A stretch of 64,000 nt of DNA from Megalopta genalis (lineage: Eukaryota > Arthropoda > Insecta > Hymenoptera > Halictidae). The notes under the pieces are model-generated. The model did no database searches and was not told where the DNA came from. It saw only the letters and a program-made list of their open reading frames with translations. The stretch lies in contig NC_135020.1 in assembly GCF_051020955.1 (NCBI RefSeq), forward strand, positions 767,501-831,500, in the 5' to 3' direction. How positions within the stretch are numbered: position 1 is the first letter of the stretch; each line of letters begins with the position of its first letter. Shown piece after piece: positions 12,400-24,196 of this stretch. Position numbers and translations under genes: made by a program.

Positions 12400-13430
12400 T
12401 TCTTGCTGTTCTTGTTCTTGTTGTTCTTGTTGTTCTTGTTGTTCTTGTTGATCTTGCTGTTCTTGTTGTTCGTGTTGTTCTTGTTGTTGATGTTGTTCTT
12501 GTTTTTGTTGTCCTTGTTGTTGTTTTTGTTCTTGCTGTTCTGGTTGTTGATGTTCTTGTTGTTCATGTTGTTGTTGTTCTTGTTGTTCTTGATGTTCTTG
12601 TTGTTCTTGTTGTCGTTGTTGTTCTTGTTGTTCTTGTTGCTCTTGTTGCTCTTGTTGCTCTTGTTGCTCTTGTTGCTCTTGTTGCTGTTGTTGTTCTTGT
12701 TGTTCTGGTTGTTGATGTTCTTGTTGTTCTTGTTGTTCTTGCTGTTCTTGCTGTTCATGTTGTTCTTGTTGTTCTTGTTGTTCTTGTTGTTGTTGTCCTT
12801 GTTGTTCTTGTTGTTCTTGTTGTTCTTGTTGTTCTTGTTGTTCTTGTTGTTCTTGTTGCTCTTGTTGCTCTTGTTGCTCTTGTTGCTCTTGTTGCTCTTG
12901 TTGCTGTTGTTGTTCTGGTTGTTGATGTTCTTGTTGTTCATGTTGTTCTTGTGGTTCTTGTTGTTCTTGTTGTTCTTGTTGCTCTTGTTGCTCTTGTTGC
13001 TCTTGTTGCTCTTGTTGCTCTTGTTGCTCTTGTTGCTCTTGTTGCTCTTGTTGCTCTTGTTGCTGTTGTTGTTCTGGTTGTTGATGTTCTTGTTGTTCAT
13101 GTTGTTGTTGTTCTTTTTGTTCTTGTTGTTCTTGTTGTTGTTGTTGTTGTTCTTGCTGTTCTTGTTCTTGTTGTTCTTGTGGTTCTTGTTGTTCTTGTTG
13201 CTCTTGTTGCTCTTGTTGTTCTTGTTGTTCTTGTTGTTCTTGTTATTCTTTTTGTCCTTGTTGATCTTGCTGTTGTTGTTCCCGTTGTTCTTGTTGTTGT
13301 TGTTGTTGTTGTTTTTGCTGTTCTTGTTGCTCTTGTTGTTCTTGTTGTTCTTGTTGTTATTGTTGCTCTTGTTGCTCTTGTTGTTCTTGTTGTTGTTGCT
13401 GTTGTTGTTGTTGTTGTCCTTGTTGTTCTT

Positions 13431-13461
<31 letters not shown>

Positions 13462-15641
13462 TTCTTGTTGTTCTTGTTGTTCTTGTTGTTCTTGTTGTTC
13501 TTGTTGTTCTTGTTGTTCTTGTTGTTCTTGTTGTTCTTGTTGTTCTTGTTGTTCTTGTTGTTCTTGTTGTTCTTGTTGTTCTTGTTGTTCTTGTTGTTCT
13601 TGTTGTTCTTGTTGTTCTGGTTGTTGATGTTCTTGTTGTTCATGTTGTTGTTGTTCTTGTTGTTCTTGAGGTTCTTGTTGTTCTTGTTGTCGTTGTTGTT
13701 CTTGTTGTTCTTGTTGCTCTTGTTGCTCTTGTTGCTCTTGTTGCTCTTGTTGCTCTTGTTGCTGTTGTTGTTCTTGTTGTTCTGGTTGTTGATGTTCTTG
13801 TTGTTCATGTTGTTGTTGTACTTTTTGTTCTTGTTGATGTTGTTGTTGTTGTTGTTCTGGTAGTTGATGCTCTTGTTGTTCATGTTGGTGTTGTTCTTGA
13901 TGTTCTTGTTGTTCTTGTTGTTCTTGTTGTTCTTGGTGTTCTTGTTGTTCTTGTTGTTCTAGTTGTTGTTGTTGTTCTTGTTGTTGTTCTCGTTGTTCTC
14001 GTTGTTCTCGTTGTTCTTGTTGTTCTTTTTGTTCTTGTTGTTCTAGTTGTCCTTGTTGTTGTTGTTGCTGTTGTTGTTCTTGTTGTTCATGTTGTTGTTG
14101 TTCTGGTTGATGTTGTTGTTCTTGTTCTTGTTGTTCTTGTTGTTCTTTTGTTCTTGTTGTTCTTGTTGTTCTTGTTGTTCTTGTTGTTCTTGTTGTTATT
14201 GTTGCTCTTGTTGCTCTTGTTGTTCTTGTTGTTCTTCTTGTTCTTGTTGATGTTGTTGTTGTTGTTGTTCTGGTTGTTGATGCTCTTGTTGTTCATGTTG
14301 GTGTTGTTCTTGATGTTCTTGTTGTTCTTGTTGTTCTTGTTGTTCTTGTTGTTCTTGGTGTTCTTGTTGTTCTTGTTGTTCTAGTTGTTGTTGTTGTTCT
14401 TGTTGTTGTTCTCGTTGTTCTCGTTGTTCTTGTTGTTCTTTTTGTTCTTGTTGTTCTTGTTGTCCTTGTTGTTGTTGTTGCTGTTGTTGTTCTTGTTGTT
14501 AATGCTGTTGTTGTTCTGGTTGATGTTGTTGTTCTTGTTCTTGTTTTTCTTGTTGTTCTTGTTGTTCTTGTTGTTCTTGCTGTTGTTGTTCCTGTTGTTG
14601 TAGTTGTTGTTGTTGTTGTTGTTCTTGCTGTTCTTGTTGTTGTTGTTCTTGCTGTTCTTGTTCTTGTTGCTCTTGTTGTTCTTGTTGTTCTTGTTGTTCT
14701 TGTTGTTCTTGTTGTTCTTGTTGTTGTTGTTGTTCTTGTTGTTGTTCGTGTTGTTCTTGTTGTTGTTCTTGTTTTTGTTGTTCTTGTTGTTGTTGTTGTT
14801 CTTCCTGTTCTTGTTCTTGTTGTTCTTGTTGTTCTTGTTGTTCTTGTTGTTCTTGTTGTTCTTGTTGTTCTTGCTGTTCTTTCTGTTCATGTTGTTCTTG
14901 TTGTTCCTGTTGTTGTTGTTGTTCTTGTTGTTCTTGTTGTTGTTGTTCATGTAGTTCTTCTTGTTGTTGTTCTCGCTGTTCTTGTTCTTGTTGTTCTTGT
15001 TGTCCTTGCTGTTCTTGGTGTTATTGTTGTTGTTGTCCTTGTTGTTCTTGTTGTTCTTGTTGTTCTTGTTGATCTTGTTGTTCTTGTTGATCTTGTTGTT
15101 CTTGTTGTTCTTGTTGCTCTTGTTGCTCTTGTTGCTCTTGTTGCTCTTGTTGCTGTTGTTGTTCTTGTTGTTCTGATTGTTGATGTTCTTGTTGTTCATG
15201 TTGTTTTTGTTCTTGTTGTTCTGGTTGTTGTTGTTGTTGTTCTTGCTGTTCTTGTTGTTCTTGTTGTTGTTGATGTTGTTGTTGTTCTGGTTGTTCTTGT
15301 TGTTCTTGTTGTTCCGGTTGTTCTTGTTGTTCCGGTTGTTGTTGTTGTTGTTGTTGTTCTTGTTTTTGTTGTTCTTGTTGTTGTTGTTGTTGTTGTTCTT
15401 GCTGTTCTTGTTCTTGTTGCTCTTGTTATTCTTGATGTTCTTGTTGTTGTTGTTGTTGTTGTCCTTGTTGTTCTTGTTGTTCATGTTGTTCTTGTTGTTC
15501 TTGTTGTTCTTGTTGTTCTTGTTGTTCTTGTTGTTCTTGTTGTTCTTGCTGTTCTTGTTCTTGTTGTTCTTGCTGTTCTTGTTGTTCTTGTTGTTCTTGT
15601 TGATCTTGTTGTTCTTGTTGTTCTTGTTGCTCTTGTTGCTC
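9058..15641. repeat. 6,584-bp higher-order unit U, copy 1
   Basis: U1 and U2 are adjacent direct repeats. Their spacing is 6,584 bp at the TAC variant (9244/15828), at 9480/16064 and at 11559/18143. It is 6,569 by 14047/20616 and 6,503 after a 66-bp indel near 14570, then 6,584 again after an 81-bp indel near 15470. The unit contains W copy b and one phase-changing T deletion at about 14146. The junction with U2 falls where a TTGTTGCTC run meets a TTGTTGTTC run. Confidence 0.88.
10750..13934. repeat. 3-kb block W, copy b (inside U1)
   Basis: Same order of landmarks as 2270-5234, with a local tandem duplication of 276 bp (11302-11577 against 11578 onward, both beginning TTGTTGTTCTTG before TTCTCG units) that copy a lacks. 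TTGTTGCTC arrays of about five and ten units occur at 12850-12905 and 12976-13065. Confidence 0.78.
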
Positions 15642-18538
15642 TTGTTGTTCTTGTTGTTCTTGTTGTTCTTGTTGTTCTTGTTGTTCTTGTTGTTCTTGTT
15701 GTTCTTGTTGTTCTTGTTGTTCTTGTTGTTCTTGTTGTTCTTGTTGTTCTTGTTGTTCTTGTTGTTCTTGTTGTTCTTGTTGTTCTTGTTGTTCTTGTTG
15801 TTCTTGTTGTTCTTGTTGTTCTTGTTGTACTTGTTGTTCTTGTTGTTCTTGTTGTTCTTGTTGTTCTTGTTGTTCTTGTTGTTCTTGTTGTTCTTGTTGT
15901 TCTTGTTGTTCTTGTTGTTCATGTTGTTGTTGTTCTTGTTGTTCTTGTTGTTCTTGTTGTTCTTGTTGTTCTTGTTTATCTTGTTGTTCTTGTTGTTCTT
16001 GTTGCTCTTGTTGCTCTTGTTGCTCTTGTTGCTCTTGTTGCTGTTGTTGTTCTTGTTGTTCTGATTGTTGATGTTCTTGTTGTTCATGTTGTTGTTGTTC
16101 TTGTTGTTCTTGCTGTTGTTGTTGTTGTTCTGGTTGCTGTTGTTGTTGTTCTTGCTATTCTTGTTGTTCTTGTTGTTGTTGATGTTGTTGTTGTTGTTGC
16201 TCTTGCTGTTCTTGTTGTTCTTGTTGTTCTTCTTGTTGTTCTTCTTCTTGTTGTTGTTGTTCTTGTTTATGTTATTCTTGTAGTTGTTGTTGTTCTTGTT
16301 GTTCCTGTTGTTGTTGTTGTTCTTGTTGTTCTTGTTGTTGTTGTTCATGTAGTTCTTCTTGTTGTTGTCCTTGCTGTTCTTGTTCTTGTTGTTCTTGTTG
16401 TCCTTGCTGTTCTTGTTGTTATTGTTGTTGATGTCCTTGTTGTTCTTGTTGTTCTTGTTGTTCTTGTTGATCTTGTTGTTCTTGTTGTTCTGGTTGGTGA
16501 TGTTCTTGTTGTTCATGTTGTTGTTGTTCTTTTTGTTCTTGTTGTTGTTGTTGTTGTTGTTCTGGTTGTTGATGTTCTTGTTGTTCATGTTGTCGTTGTT
16601 CTTGATGTTCTTGTTGTTCTTGTTGATCTTGTTGTTCTTGTTGTTCTTGGTGTTCTTGTTGTTCCAGTTGTTGTTGTCGTTGTTGTTCTTGTTGTTCTTG
16701 TTGTTCTTAGTGCTCTTCTTGCTCTTGTTGCTCTTGTTGCTCTTGTTGCTCTTGTTGCTGTTGTTGCTGTTGTTGTTCTGGTTGCTGATGTTCTTGTTGT
16801 TTATGTTGTTGTTGTTCTTTTTGTTCTTGTTGTTGTTGTTGTTGTTCTTGGTCTTGTTGTTCTTGTTGTTCTTGATGTTCTTGTTGTTCTTGTTGTTCTT
16901 GGTGTTCTTGTTGTTCTTGTTGTTCTAGTTGTTGTTGTTGTAGTTGTTGTTCTTGTTGTTGTTCTCGTTGATCTCGTTGTTCTCGTTGTTCTCGTTGTTC
17001 TTGTTGTTCTTTTTATTCTTGTTGTTCTTGTTGTCCTTGTTGTTGTTGTTGCTGTTGTTGTTCTTGTTGTTCATGTTGTTGTTGTTCTGGTTGATGTTGT
17101 TGTTCTTGTTCTTGTTTTTCTTGTTGTTCTTGTTGTTCTTGTTGTTCTTGTTGTTCTTGTTGCTCTTGTTGCTCTTGTTGTTCTTGTTGTTCTTCTTGTT
17201 CTTGTTATTCTTATTGTCCTTGTTGTTCTTGCTGTTGTTGTTCCCGTTGTTCTTGTTGTTGTTGTTCTTGTTCTTGCTGTTCATGTTGTTGTGGTTCTGG
17301 TAGATGTTGTTGTTCTTGTTCTTGTTGTTCTTGTTCTTGTTGTTCTTGTTGTCCTTGCTGTTCTTGTTGTTATTGTTGTTGATGTCCTTGTTGTTCTTGT
17401 TGTTCTTGTTGTTCTTGTTGATCTTGTTGTTCTTGTTGTTCTGGTTGGTGATGTTCTTGTTGTTCATGTTTTTGTTGTTCTTTTTGTTCTTGTTGTTGTT
17501 GTTGTTGTTGTTCTGGTTGTTGATGTTCTTGTTGTTCATGTTGTCGTTGTTCTTGATGTTCTTGTTGTTCTTCTTGATCTTGTTGTTCTTGTTGTTCTTG
17601 GTGTTCTTGTTGTTCTAGTTGTTGTTGTCGTTGTTGTTCTTGTTGTTCTTGTTGATCTTAGTGCTCTTCTTGCTCTTGTTGCTCTTGTTGCTCTTGTTGC
17701 TCTTGTTGCTGTTGTTGCTGTTGTTGTTCTGGTTGCTGATGTTCTTGTTGTTTATGTTGTTGTTGTTCTTTTTGTTCTTGTTGTTGTTGTTGTTGTTCTT
17801 GGTCTTGTTGTTCTTGTTGTTCTTGATGTTCTTGTTGTTCTTGGTGTTCTTGTTGTTCTTGTTGTTCTAGTTGTTGTTGTTGTAGTTGTTGTTCTTGTTG
17901 TTGTTCTCGTTGATCTCGTTGTTCTCGTTGTTCTCGTTGTTCTTGTTGTTCTTTTTGTTCTTGTTGTTCTTGTTGTCCTTGTTGCTGTTGTTGCTGTTGT
18001 TGTTCTGGTTGCTGATGTTCTTGTTGTTTATGTTGTTGTTGTTCTTTTTGTTCTTGTTGTTGTTGTTGTTGTTCTTGGTCTTGTTGTTCTTGTTGTTCTT
18101 GATGTTCTTGTTGTTCTTGGTGTTCTTGTTGTTCTTGTTGTTCTAGTTGTTGTTGTTGTAGTTGTTGTTCTTGTTGTTGTTCTCGTTGATCTCGTTGTTC
18201 TCGTTGTTCTCGTTGTTCTTGTTGTTCTTTTTGTTCTTGTTGTTCTTGTTGTCCTTGTTGTTGTTGTTGCTGTTGTTGTTCTTGTTGTTCATGTTGTTGT
18301 TGTTCTGGTTGATGTTGTTGTTCTTGTTCTTGTTTTTCTTGTTGTTCTTGTTGTTCTTGTTGTTATTGTTGCTCTTGTTGCTCTTGTTGTTCTTGTTGTT
18401 CTTGTTGTTCTTGTTATTCTTTTTGTCCTTGTTGTTCTTGCTGTTGTTGTTCCCGTTGTTCTTGTTGTTGTTGTTGTTGTTCTTGTTCTTGCTGTTCATG
18501 TTGTTGTGGTTCTGGTAGATGATGTTGTTCTTGTTCTT

Positions 18539-18569
<31 letters not shown>

Positions 18570-18865
18570 TTCTTGTTGTTCTTGCTGTTGTTGTTCCTGT
18601 TGTTCTTGTTGTTGTTGTTGTTGTTCTTGCTGTTCTTGTTGCTCTTGTTGTTCTTGTTGTTCTTGTTGTTCTTGTTGTTCTTGTCGTTCCTGTTGTTGTT
18701 GTTGTTCTTGTTGTTCTTGTTGTTGTTGTTGTTCTTGTTTTTGTTGTTCTTCTTGTTGTTGTTGTTGTTCTTGCTGTTCTTGTTCTTGTTGCTCTTGTTG
18801 TTCTTGATGTTCTTGTTGTTGTTGTTGTTGCTGTTGTTGTTGTTGTTGTTGTCCTTGTTGTTCTT

Positions 18866-18896
<31 letters not shown>

Positions 18897-18946
18897 TTCT
18901 TGTTGTTCTTGTTGTTCTTGTTGTTCTTGTTATTCTTGTTGTTCTT

Positions 18947-18977
<31 letters not shown>

Positions 18978-20008
18978 TTCTTGCTGTTCTTGTTCTTGTT
19001 GTTCTTGTTGTTCTTGTTGTTCTTGTTGATCTTGCTGTTCTTGTTGTTCGTGTTGTTCTTGTTGTTGATGTTGTTCTTGTTTTTGTTGTCCTTGTTGTTG
19101 TTTTTGTTCTTGCTGTTCTGGTTGTTGATGTTCTTGTTGTTCATGTTGTTGTTGTTCTTGTTGTTCTTGATGTTCTTGTTGTTCTTGTTGTCGTTGTTGT
19201 TCTTGTTGTTCTTGTTGCTCTTGTTGCTCTTGTTGCTCTTGTTGCTCTTGTTGCTCTTGTTGCTGTTGTTGTTCTTGTTGTTCTGGTTGTTGATGTTCTT
19301 GTTGTTCTTGTTGTTCTTGCTGTTCTTGCTGTTCATGTTGTTCTTGTTGTTCTTGTTGTTCTTGTTGTTGTTGTCCTTGTTGTTCTTGTTGTTCTTGTTG
19401 TTCTTGTTGTTCTTGTTGTTCTTGTTGTTCTTGTTGCTCTTGTTGCTCTTGTTGCTCTTGTTGCTCTTGTTGCTCTTGTTGCTGTTGTTGTTCTGGTTGT
19501 TGATGTTCTTGTTGTTCATGTTGTTCTTGTGGTTCTTGTTGTTCTTGTTGTTCTTGTTGCTCTTGTTGCTCTTGTTGCTCTTGTTGCTCTTGTTGCTCTT
19601 GTTGCTCTTGTTGCTCTTGTTGCTCTTGTTGCTCTTGTTGCTGTTGTTGTTCTGGTTGTTGATGTTCTTGTTGTTCATGTTGTTGTTGTTCTTTTTGTTC
19701 TTGTTGTTCTTGTTGTTGTTGTTGTTGTTCTTGCTGTTCTTGTTCTTGTTGTTCTTGTGGTTCTTGTTGTTCTTGTTGCTCTTGTTGCTCTTGTTGTTCT
19801 TGTTGTTCTTGTTGTTCTTGTTATTCTTTTTGTCCTTGTTGATCTTGCTGTTGTTGTTCCCGTTGTTCTTGTTGTTGTTGTTGTTGTTGTTTTTGCTGTT
19901 CTTGTTGCTCTTGTTGTTCTTGTTGTTCTTGTTGTTATTGTTGCTCTTGTTGCTCTTGTTGTTCTTGTTGTTGTTGCTGTTGTTGTTGTTGTTGTCCTTG
20001 TTGTTCTT

Positions 20009-20039
<31 letters not shown>

Positions 20040-21978
20040 TTCTTGTTGTTCTTGTTGTTCTTGTTGTTCTTGTTGTTCTTGTTGTTCTTGTTGTTCTTGT
20101 TGTTCTTGTTGTTCTTGTTGTTCTTGTTGTTCTTGTTGTTCTTGTTGTTCTTGTTGTTCTTGTTGTTCTTGTTGTTCTTGTTGTTCTGGTTGTTGATGTT
20201 CTTGTTGTTCATGTTGTTGTTGTTCTTGTTGTTCTTGAGGTTCTTGTTGTTCTTGTTGTCGTTGTTGTTCTTGTTGTTCTTGTTGCTCTTGTTGCTCTTG
20301 TTGCTCTTGTTGCTCTTGTTGCTCTTGTTGCTGTTGTTGTTCTTGTTGTTCTGGTTGTTGATGTTCTTGTTGTTCATGTTGTTGTTGTACTTTTTGTTCT
20401 TGTTGATGTTGTTGTTGTTGTTGTTCTGGTAGTTGATGCTCTTGTTGTTCATGTTGGTGTTGTTCTTGATGTTCTTGTTGTTCTTGTTGTTCTTGTTGTT
20501 CTTGGTGTTCTTGTTGTTCTTGTTGTTCTAGTTGTTGTTGTTGTTCTTGTTGTTGTTCTCGTTGTTCTCGTTGTTCTCGTTGTTCTTGTTGTTCTTTTTG
20601 TTCTTGTTGTTCTAGTTGTCCTTGTTGTTGTTGTTGCTGTTGTTGTTCTTGTTGTTCATGTTGTTGTTGTTCTGGTTGATGTTGTTGTTCTTGTTCTTGT
20701 TGTTCTTGTTGTTCTTTTGTTCTTGTTGTTCTTGTTGTTCTTGTTGTTCTTGTTGTTCTTGTTGTTATTGTTGCTCTTGTTGCTCTTGTTGTTCTTGTTG
20801 TTCTTCTTGTTCTTGTTGATGTTGTTGTTGTTGTTGTTCTGGTTGTTGATGCTCTTGTTGTTCATGTTGGTGTTGTTCTTGATGTTCTTGTTGTTCTTGT
20901 TGTTCTTGTTGTTCTTGTTGTTCTTGGTGTTCTTGTTGTTCTTGTTGTTCTAGTTGTTGTTGTTGTTCTTGTTGTTGTTCTCGTTGTTCTCGTTGTTCTT
21001 GTTGTTCTTTTTGTTCTTGTTGTTCTTGTTGTCCTTGTTGTTGTTGTTGCTGTTGTTGTTCTTGTTGTTAATGCTGTTGTTGTTCTGGTTGATGTTGTTG
21101 TTCTTGTTCTTGTTTTTCTTGTTGTTCTTGCTGTTCTTGTTGTTGTTGTTCTTGCTGTTCTTGTTCTTGTTGCTCTTGTTGTTCTTGTTGTTCTTGTTGT
21201 TCTTGTTGTTCTTGTTGTTCTTGTTGTTGTTGTTGTTCTTGTTGTTGTTCGTGTTGTTCTTGTTGTTGTTCTTGTTTTTGTTGTTCTTGTTGTTGTTGTT
21301 GTTCTTCCTGTTCTTGTTCTTGTTGTTCTTGTTGTTCTTGTTGTTCTTGTTGTTCTTGTTGTTCTTGTTGTTCTTGCTGTTCTTTCTGTTCATGTTGTTC
21401 TTGTTGTTCCTGTTGTTGTTGTTGTTCTTGTTGTTCTTGTTGTTGTTGTTCATGTAGTTCTTCTTGTTGTTGTTCTCGCTGTTCTTGTTCTTGTTGTTCT
21501 TGTTGTCCTTGCTGTTCTTGGTGTTATTGTTGTTGTTGTCCTTGTTGTTCTTGTTGTTCTTGTTGTTCTTGTTGATCTTGTTGTTCTTGTTGATCTTGTT
21601 GTTCTTGTTGTTCTTGTTGCTCTTGTTGCTCTTGTTGCTCTTGTTGCTCTTGTTGCTGTTGTTGTTCTTGTTGTTCTGATTGTTGATGTTCTTGTTGTTC
21701 ATGTTGTTTTTGTTCTTGTTGTTCTGGTTGTTGTTGTTGTTGTTCTTGCTGTTCTTGTTGTTCTTGTTGTTGTTGATGTTGTTGTTGTTCTGGTTGTTCT
21801 TGTTGTTCTTGTTGTTCCGGTTGTTCTTGTTGTTCCGGTTGTTGTTGTTGTTGTTGTTGTTCTTGTTTTTGTTGTTCTTGTTGTTGTTGTTGTTGTTGTT
21901 CTTGCTGTTCTTGTTCTTGTTGCTCTTGTTATTCTTGATGTTCTTGTTGTTGTTGTTGTTGTTGTCCTTGTTGTTCTT

Positions 21979-22009
<31 letters not shown>

Positions 22010-22032
22010 TTCTTGTTGTTCTTGTTGTTCTT

Positions 22033-22063
<31 letters not shown>

Positions 22064-22225
22064 TTCATGTTGTTCTTGTTGTTCTTGTTGTTCTTGTTGT
22101 TCTTGTTGTTCTTGTTGTTCTTGTTGTTCTTGCTGTTCTTGTTCTTGTTGTTCTTGCTGTTCTTGTTGTTCTTGTTGTTCTTGTTGATCTTGTTGTTCTT
22201 GTTGTTCTTGTTGCTCTTGTTGCTC
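15642..22225. repeat. 6,584-bp higher-order unit U, copy 2
   Basis: This is a direct tandem copy of U1. Relative to U1 it lacks 66 bp near 21130 and has 81 bp more near 21990 (TTGTTGTTC and TTGTTGCTC units before the ATG variant at 22067). It carries the inherited T deletion near 20715. Its right end (21849-22225) matches 6710-7086, the sequence that precedes block P, so U2 is followed by its expected neighbour while U1 is not. Confidence 0.88.
17334..20503. repeat. 3-kb block W, copy c (inside U2)
   Basis: Matches 10750-13934, including the 276-bp local duplication, with a net loss of 15 bp. Part of the loss is a 6-bp contraction in a TTG run near 18840 and the rest lies in the pure-unit run near 20100. 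Confidence 0.78.
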
Positions 22226-24054
22226 TTGTTGCTCTTGTTGCTCTTGTTGCTGTTGTTGTTCTTGTTGTTCTGATTGTTGATGTTCTTGTTGTTCATGTTG
22301 TTGTTGTTCTTGTTGTTCTTGTTGTTCTTGTTGTTCTTCTTGTTGTTCTTCTTCTTGTTGTTGTTGTTCTTGTTTATGTTATTCTTGTTGTTGTTGTTGT
22401 TCTTGTTGTTCCTGTTGTTGTTGTTGTTCTTGTTGTTCTTGTTGTTCTTGTTGTTGTTGTTCATGTAGTTCTTCTTGTTGTTGTTCTTGCTGTTCTTGTT
22501 CTTGTTGTTCTTGTTGTCCTTGCTGTTCTTGTTGTTATTGTTGTTGTTGATCTTGTTGTTCTTGTTGTTCTGGTTGGTGATGTTCTTGTTGTTCATGTTG
22601 TTGTTGTTCTTTTTGTTTTTGTTGTTGTTGTTGTTGTTGTTCTGGTTGTTGATGTTCTTGTTGTTGTTGTTGTTGTTGTTCTGGTTGTTGATGTTCTTGT
22701 TGTTCATGTTGTTGTTGTTCTTGGTGTTCTTGTTGTTCTAGTTGTTGTTGTTGTTGTTGTTCTTGTTGTTCTTGTTGTTCTTGTTGATCTTGTTGTTCTT
22801 GTTGTTCTTGTTGCTCTTGTTGCTCTTGTTGCTCTTGTTGCTCTTGTTGCTGTTGTTGTTCTTGTTGTTCTGATTGTTGATGTTCTTGTTGTTCATGTTG
22901 TTGTTGTCCTTGTTGTTCTTGTTGTTGTTGTTGTTCTGGTTGTTGTTGTTGTTGTTCTTGCTGTTCTTGTTGTTCTTGTTGTTGTTGATGTTGTTGTTGT
23001 TGTTGCTCTTGCTGTTCTTGTTGTTCTTGTTTTTCTTCTTGTTGTTCTTCTTCTTGTTGTTGTTGTTCTCGTTTATGTTATTCTTGTTGTTGTTGTTGTT
23101 CTTGTTGTTCCTGTTGTTGTTGTTGTTCTTGTTGTTCTTGTTGTTGTTGTTCATGTAGTTCTTCTTGTTGTTGTTCTCGCTGTTCTTGTTCTTGTTGTTC
23201 TTGTTGTCCTTGCTGTTCTTGGTGTTATTGTTGTTGTTGTTGTCCTTGTTGTTCTTGTTGTTCTTGTTGTTCTTGTTGATCTTGTTGTTCTTGTTGTTCT
23301 TGTTGTTCTTGTTGCTCTTGTTGCTCTTGTTGCTCTTGTTGCACTTGTTGCTGTTGTTGTTCTTGTTGTTCTGGTTGTTGATGTTCTTGTTGTTCATGTT
23401 GTTGTTGTTCATGTTGTTGTTGTTCTTGTTGTTCTTGATGTTCTTGTTGTTCTTGTTGTCGTTGTTGTTCTTGTTGTTCTTGTTGCTCTTGTTGCTCTTG
23501 TTGCTGTTGTTGTTCTTGTTGTTCTGGTTGTTGATGTTCTTGTTGTTCATGTTGTTGTTGTTTTTTTTGTTGTTGTTGTTGTTGTTGTTGTTGTTCTGGT
23601 TGTTGATGTTCTTGTTGTTCATGTTGTTGTTGTTCTTGATGTTCTTGTTGTTCTTGTTGATCTTGTTGTTCTTGTTGTTCTTGTTGTTCTTGGTGTTCTT
23701 GTTGTTCTTGTTGTTCTAGTTGTTGTTGTTGTTGTTGTTGTTCTTGTTAATCTTGTTGTTCTTGTTGCTCTTGTTGCTCTTGTTGCTCTTGTTGCTCTTG
23801 TTGCTCTTGTTGCTCTTGTTGCTCTTGTTGCTGTTGTTGTTCTGGTTGTTGATGTTCTTGTTGTTCTTGTTCTTGTTGTTGTTGTTCTGGTTGTTCTTGT
23901 TGTTCTTGTTGTTCCGGTTGTTCTTGTTGTTGTTGTTGTTCTTGTTTTTGTTGTTCTTGTTGTTGTTGTTGTTGTTGTTCTTGCTGTTCTTGTTCTTGTT
24001 GCTCTTGTTGTTCTTGACGTTCTTGTTGTTGTTGTTGTTGTCCTTGTTGTTCTT

Positions 24055-24085
<31 letters not shown>

Positions 24086-24196
24086 TTCTTGTTGTTCTTG
24101 TTGTTCTTGTTGTTCTTGTTGTTCTTGTTGTTCTTGTTGTTCTTGTTGTTCTTGTTGTTCTTGTTGTTCTTGTTGTTCTTGTTGTTCTTGTTGTTC
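22226..24196. repeat. Block P, second copy, right of U2
   Basis: Copy of 7087-9057 at a constant spacing of 15,139 bp. The spacing equals 1 modulo 3, as expected if two single-base deletions (14146 and 20715) lie between the copies. Confidence 0.85.

Noticed and set aside
3165..14384. Plus-strand Val/Leu open frame of 3,739 codons, and similar ones at 17291-20953, 25846-28989, 28977-34226, 38965-41736, 43072-47454, 49743-53036, 55100-57889 and 59234-63616
   Set aside because: The phase cannot acquire stops by one or two substitutions; frames start and end only at phase changes or arbitrary ATGs, and the product has no domain or any order beyond the DNA repeat.
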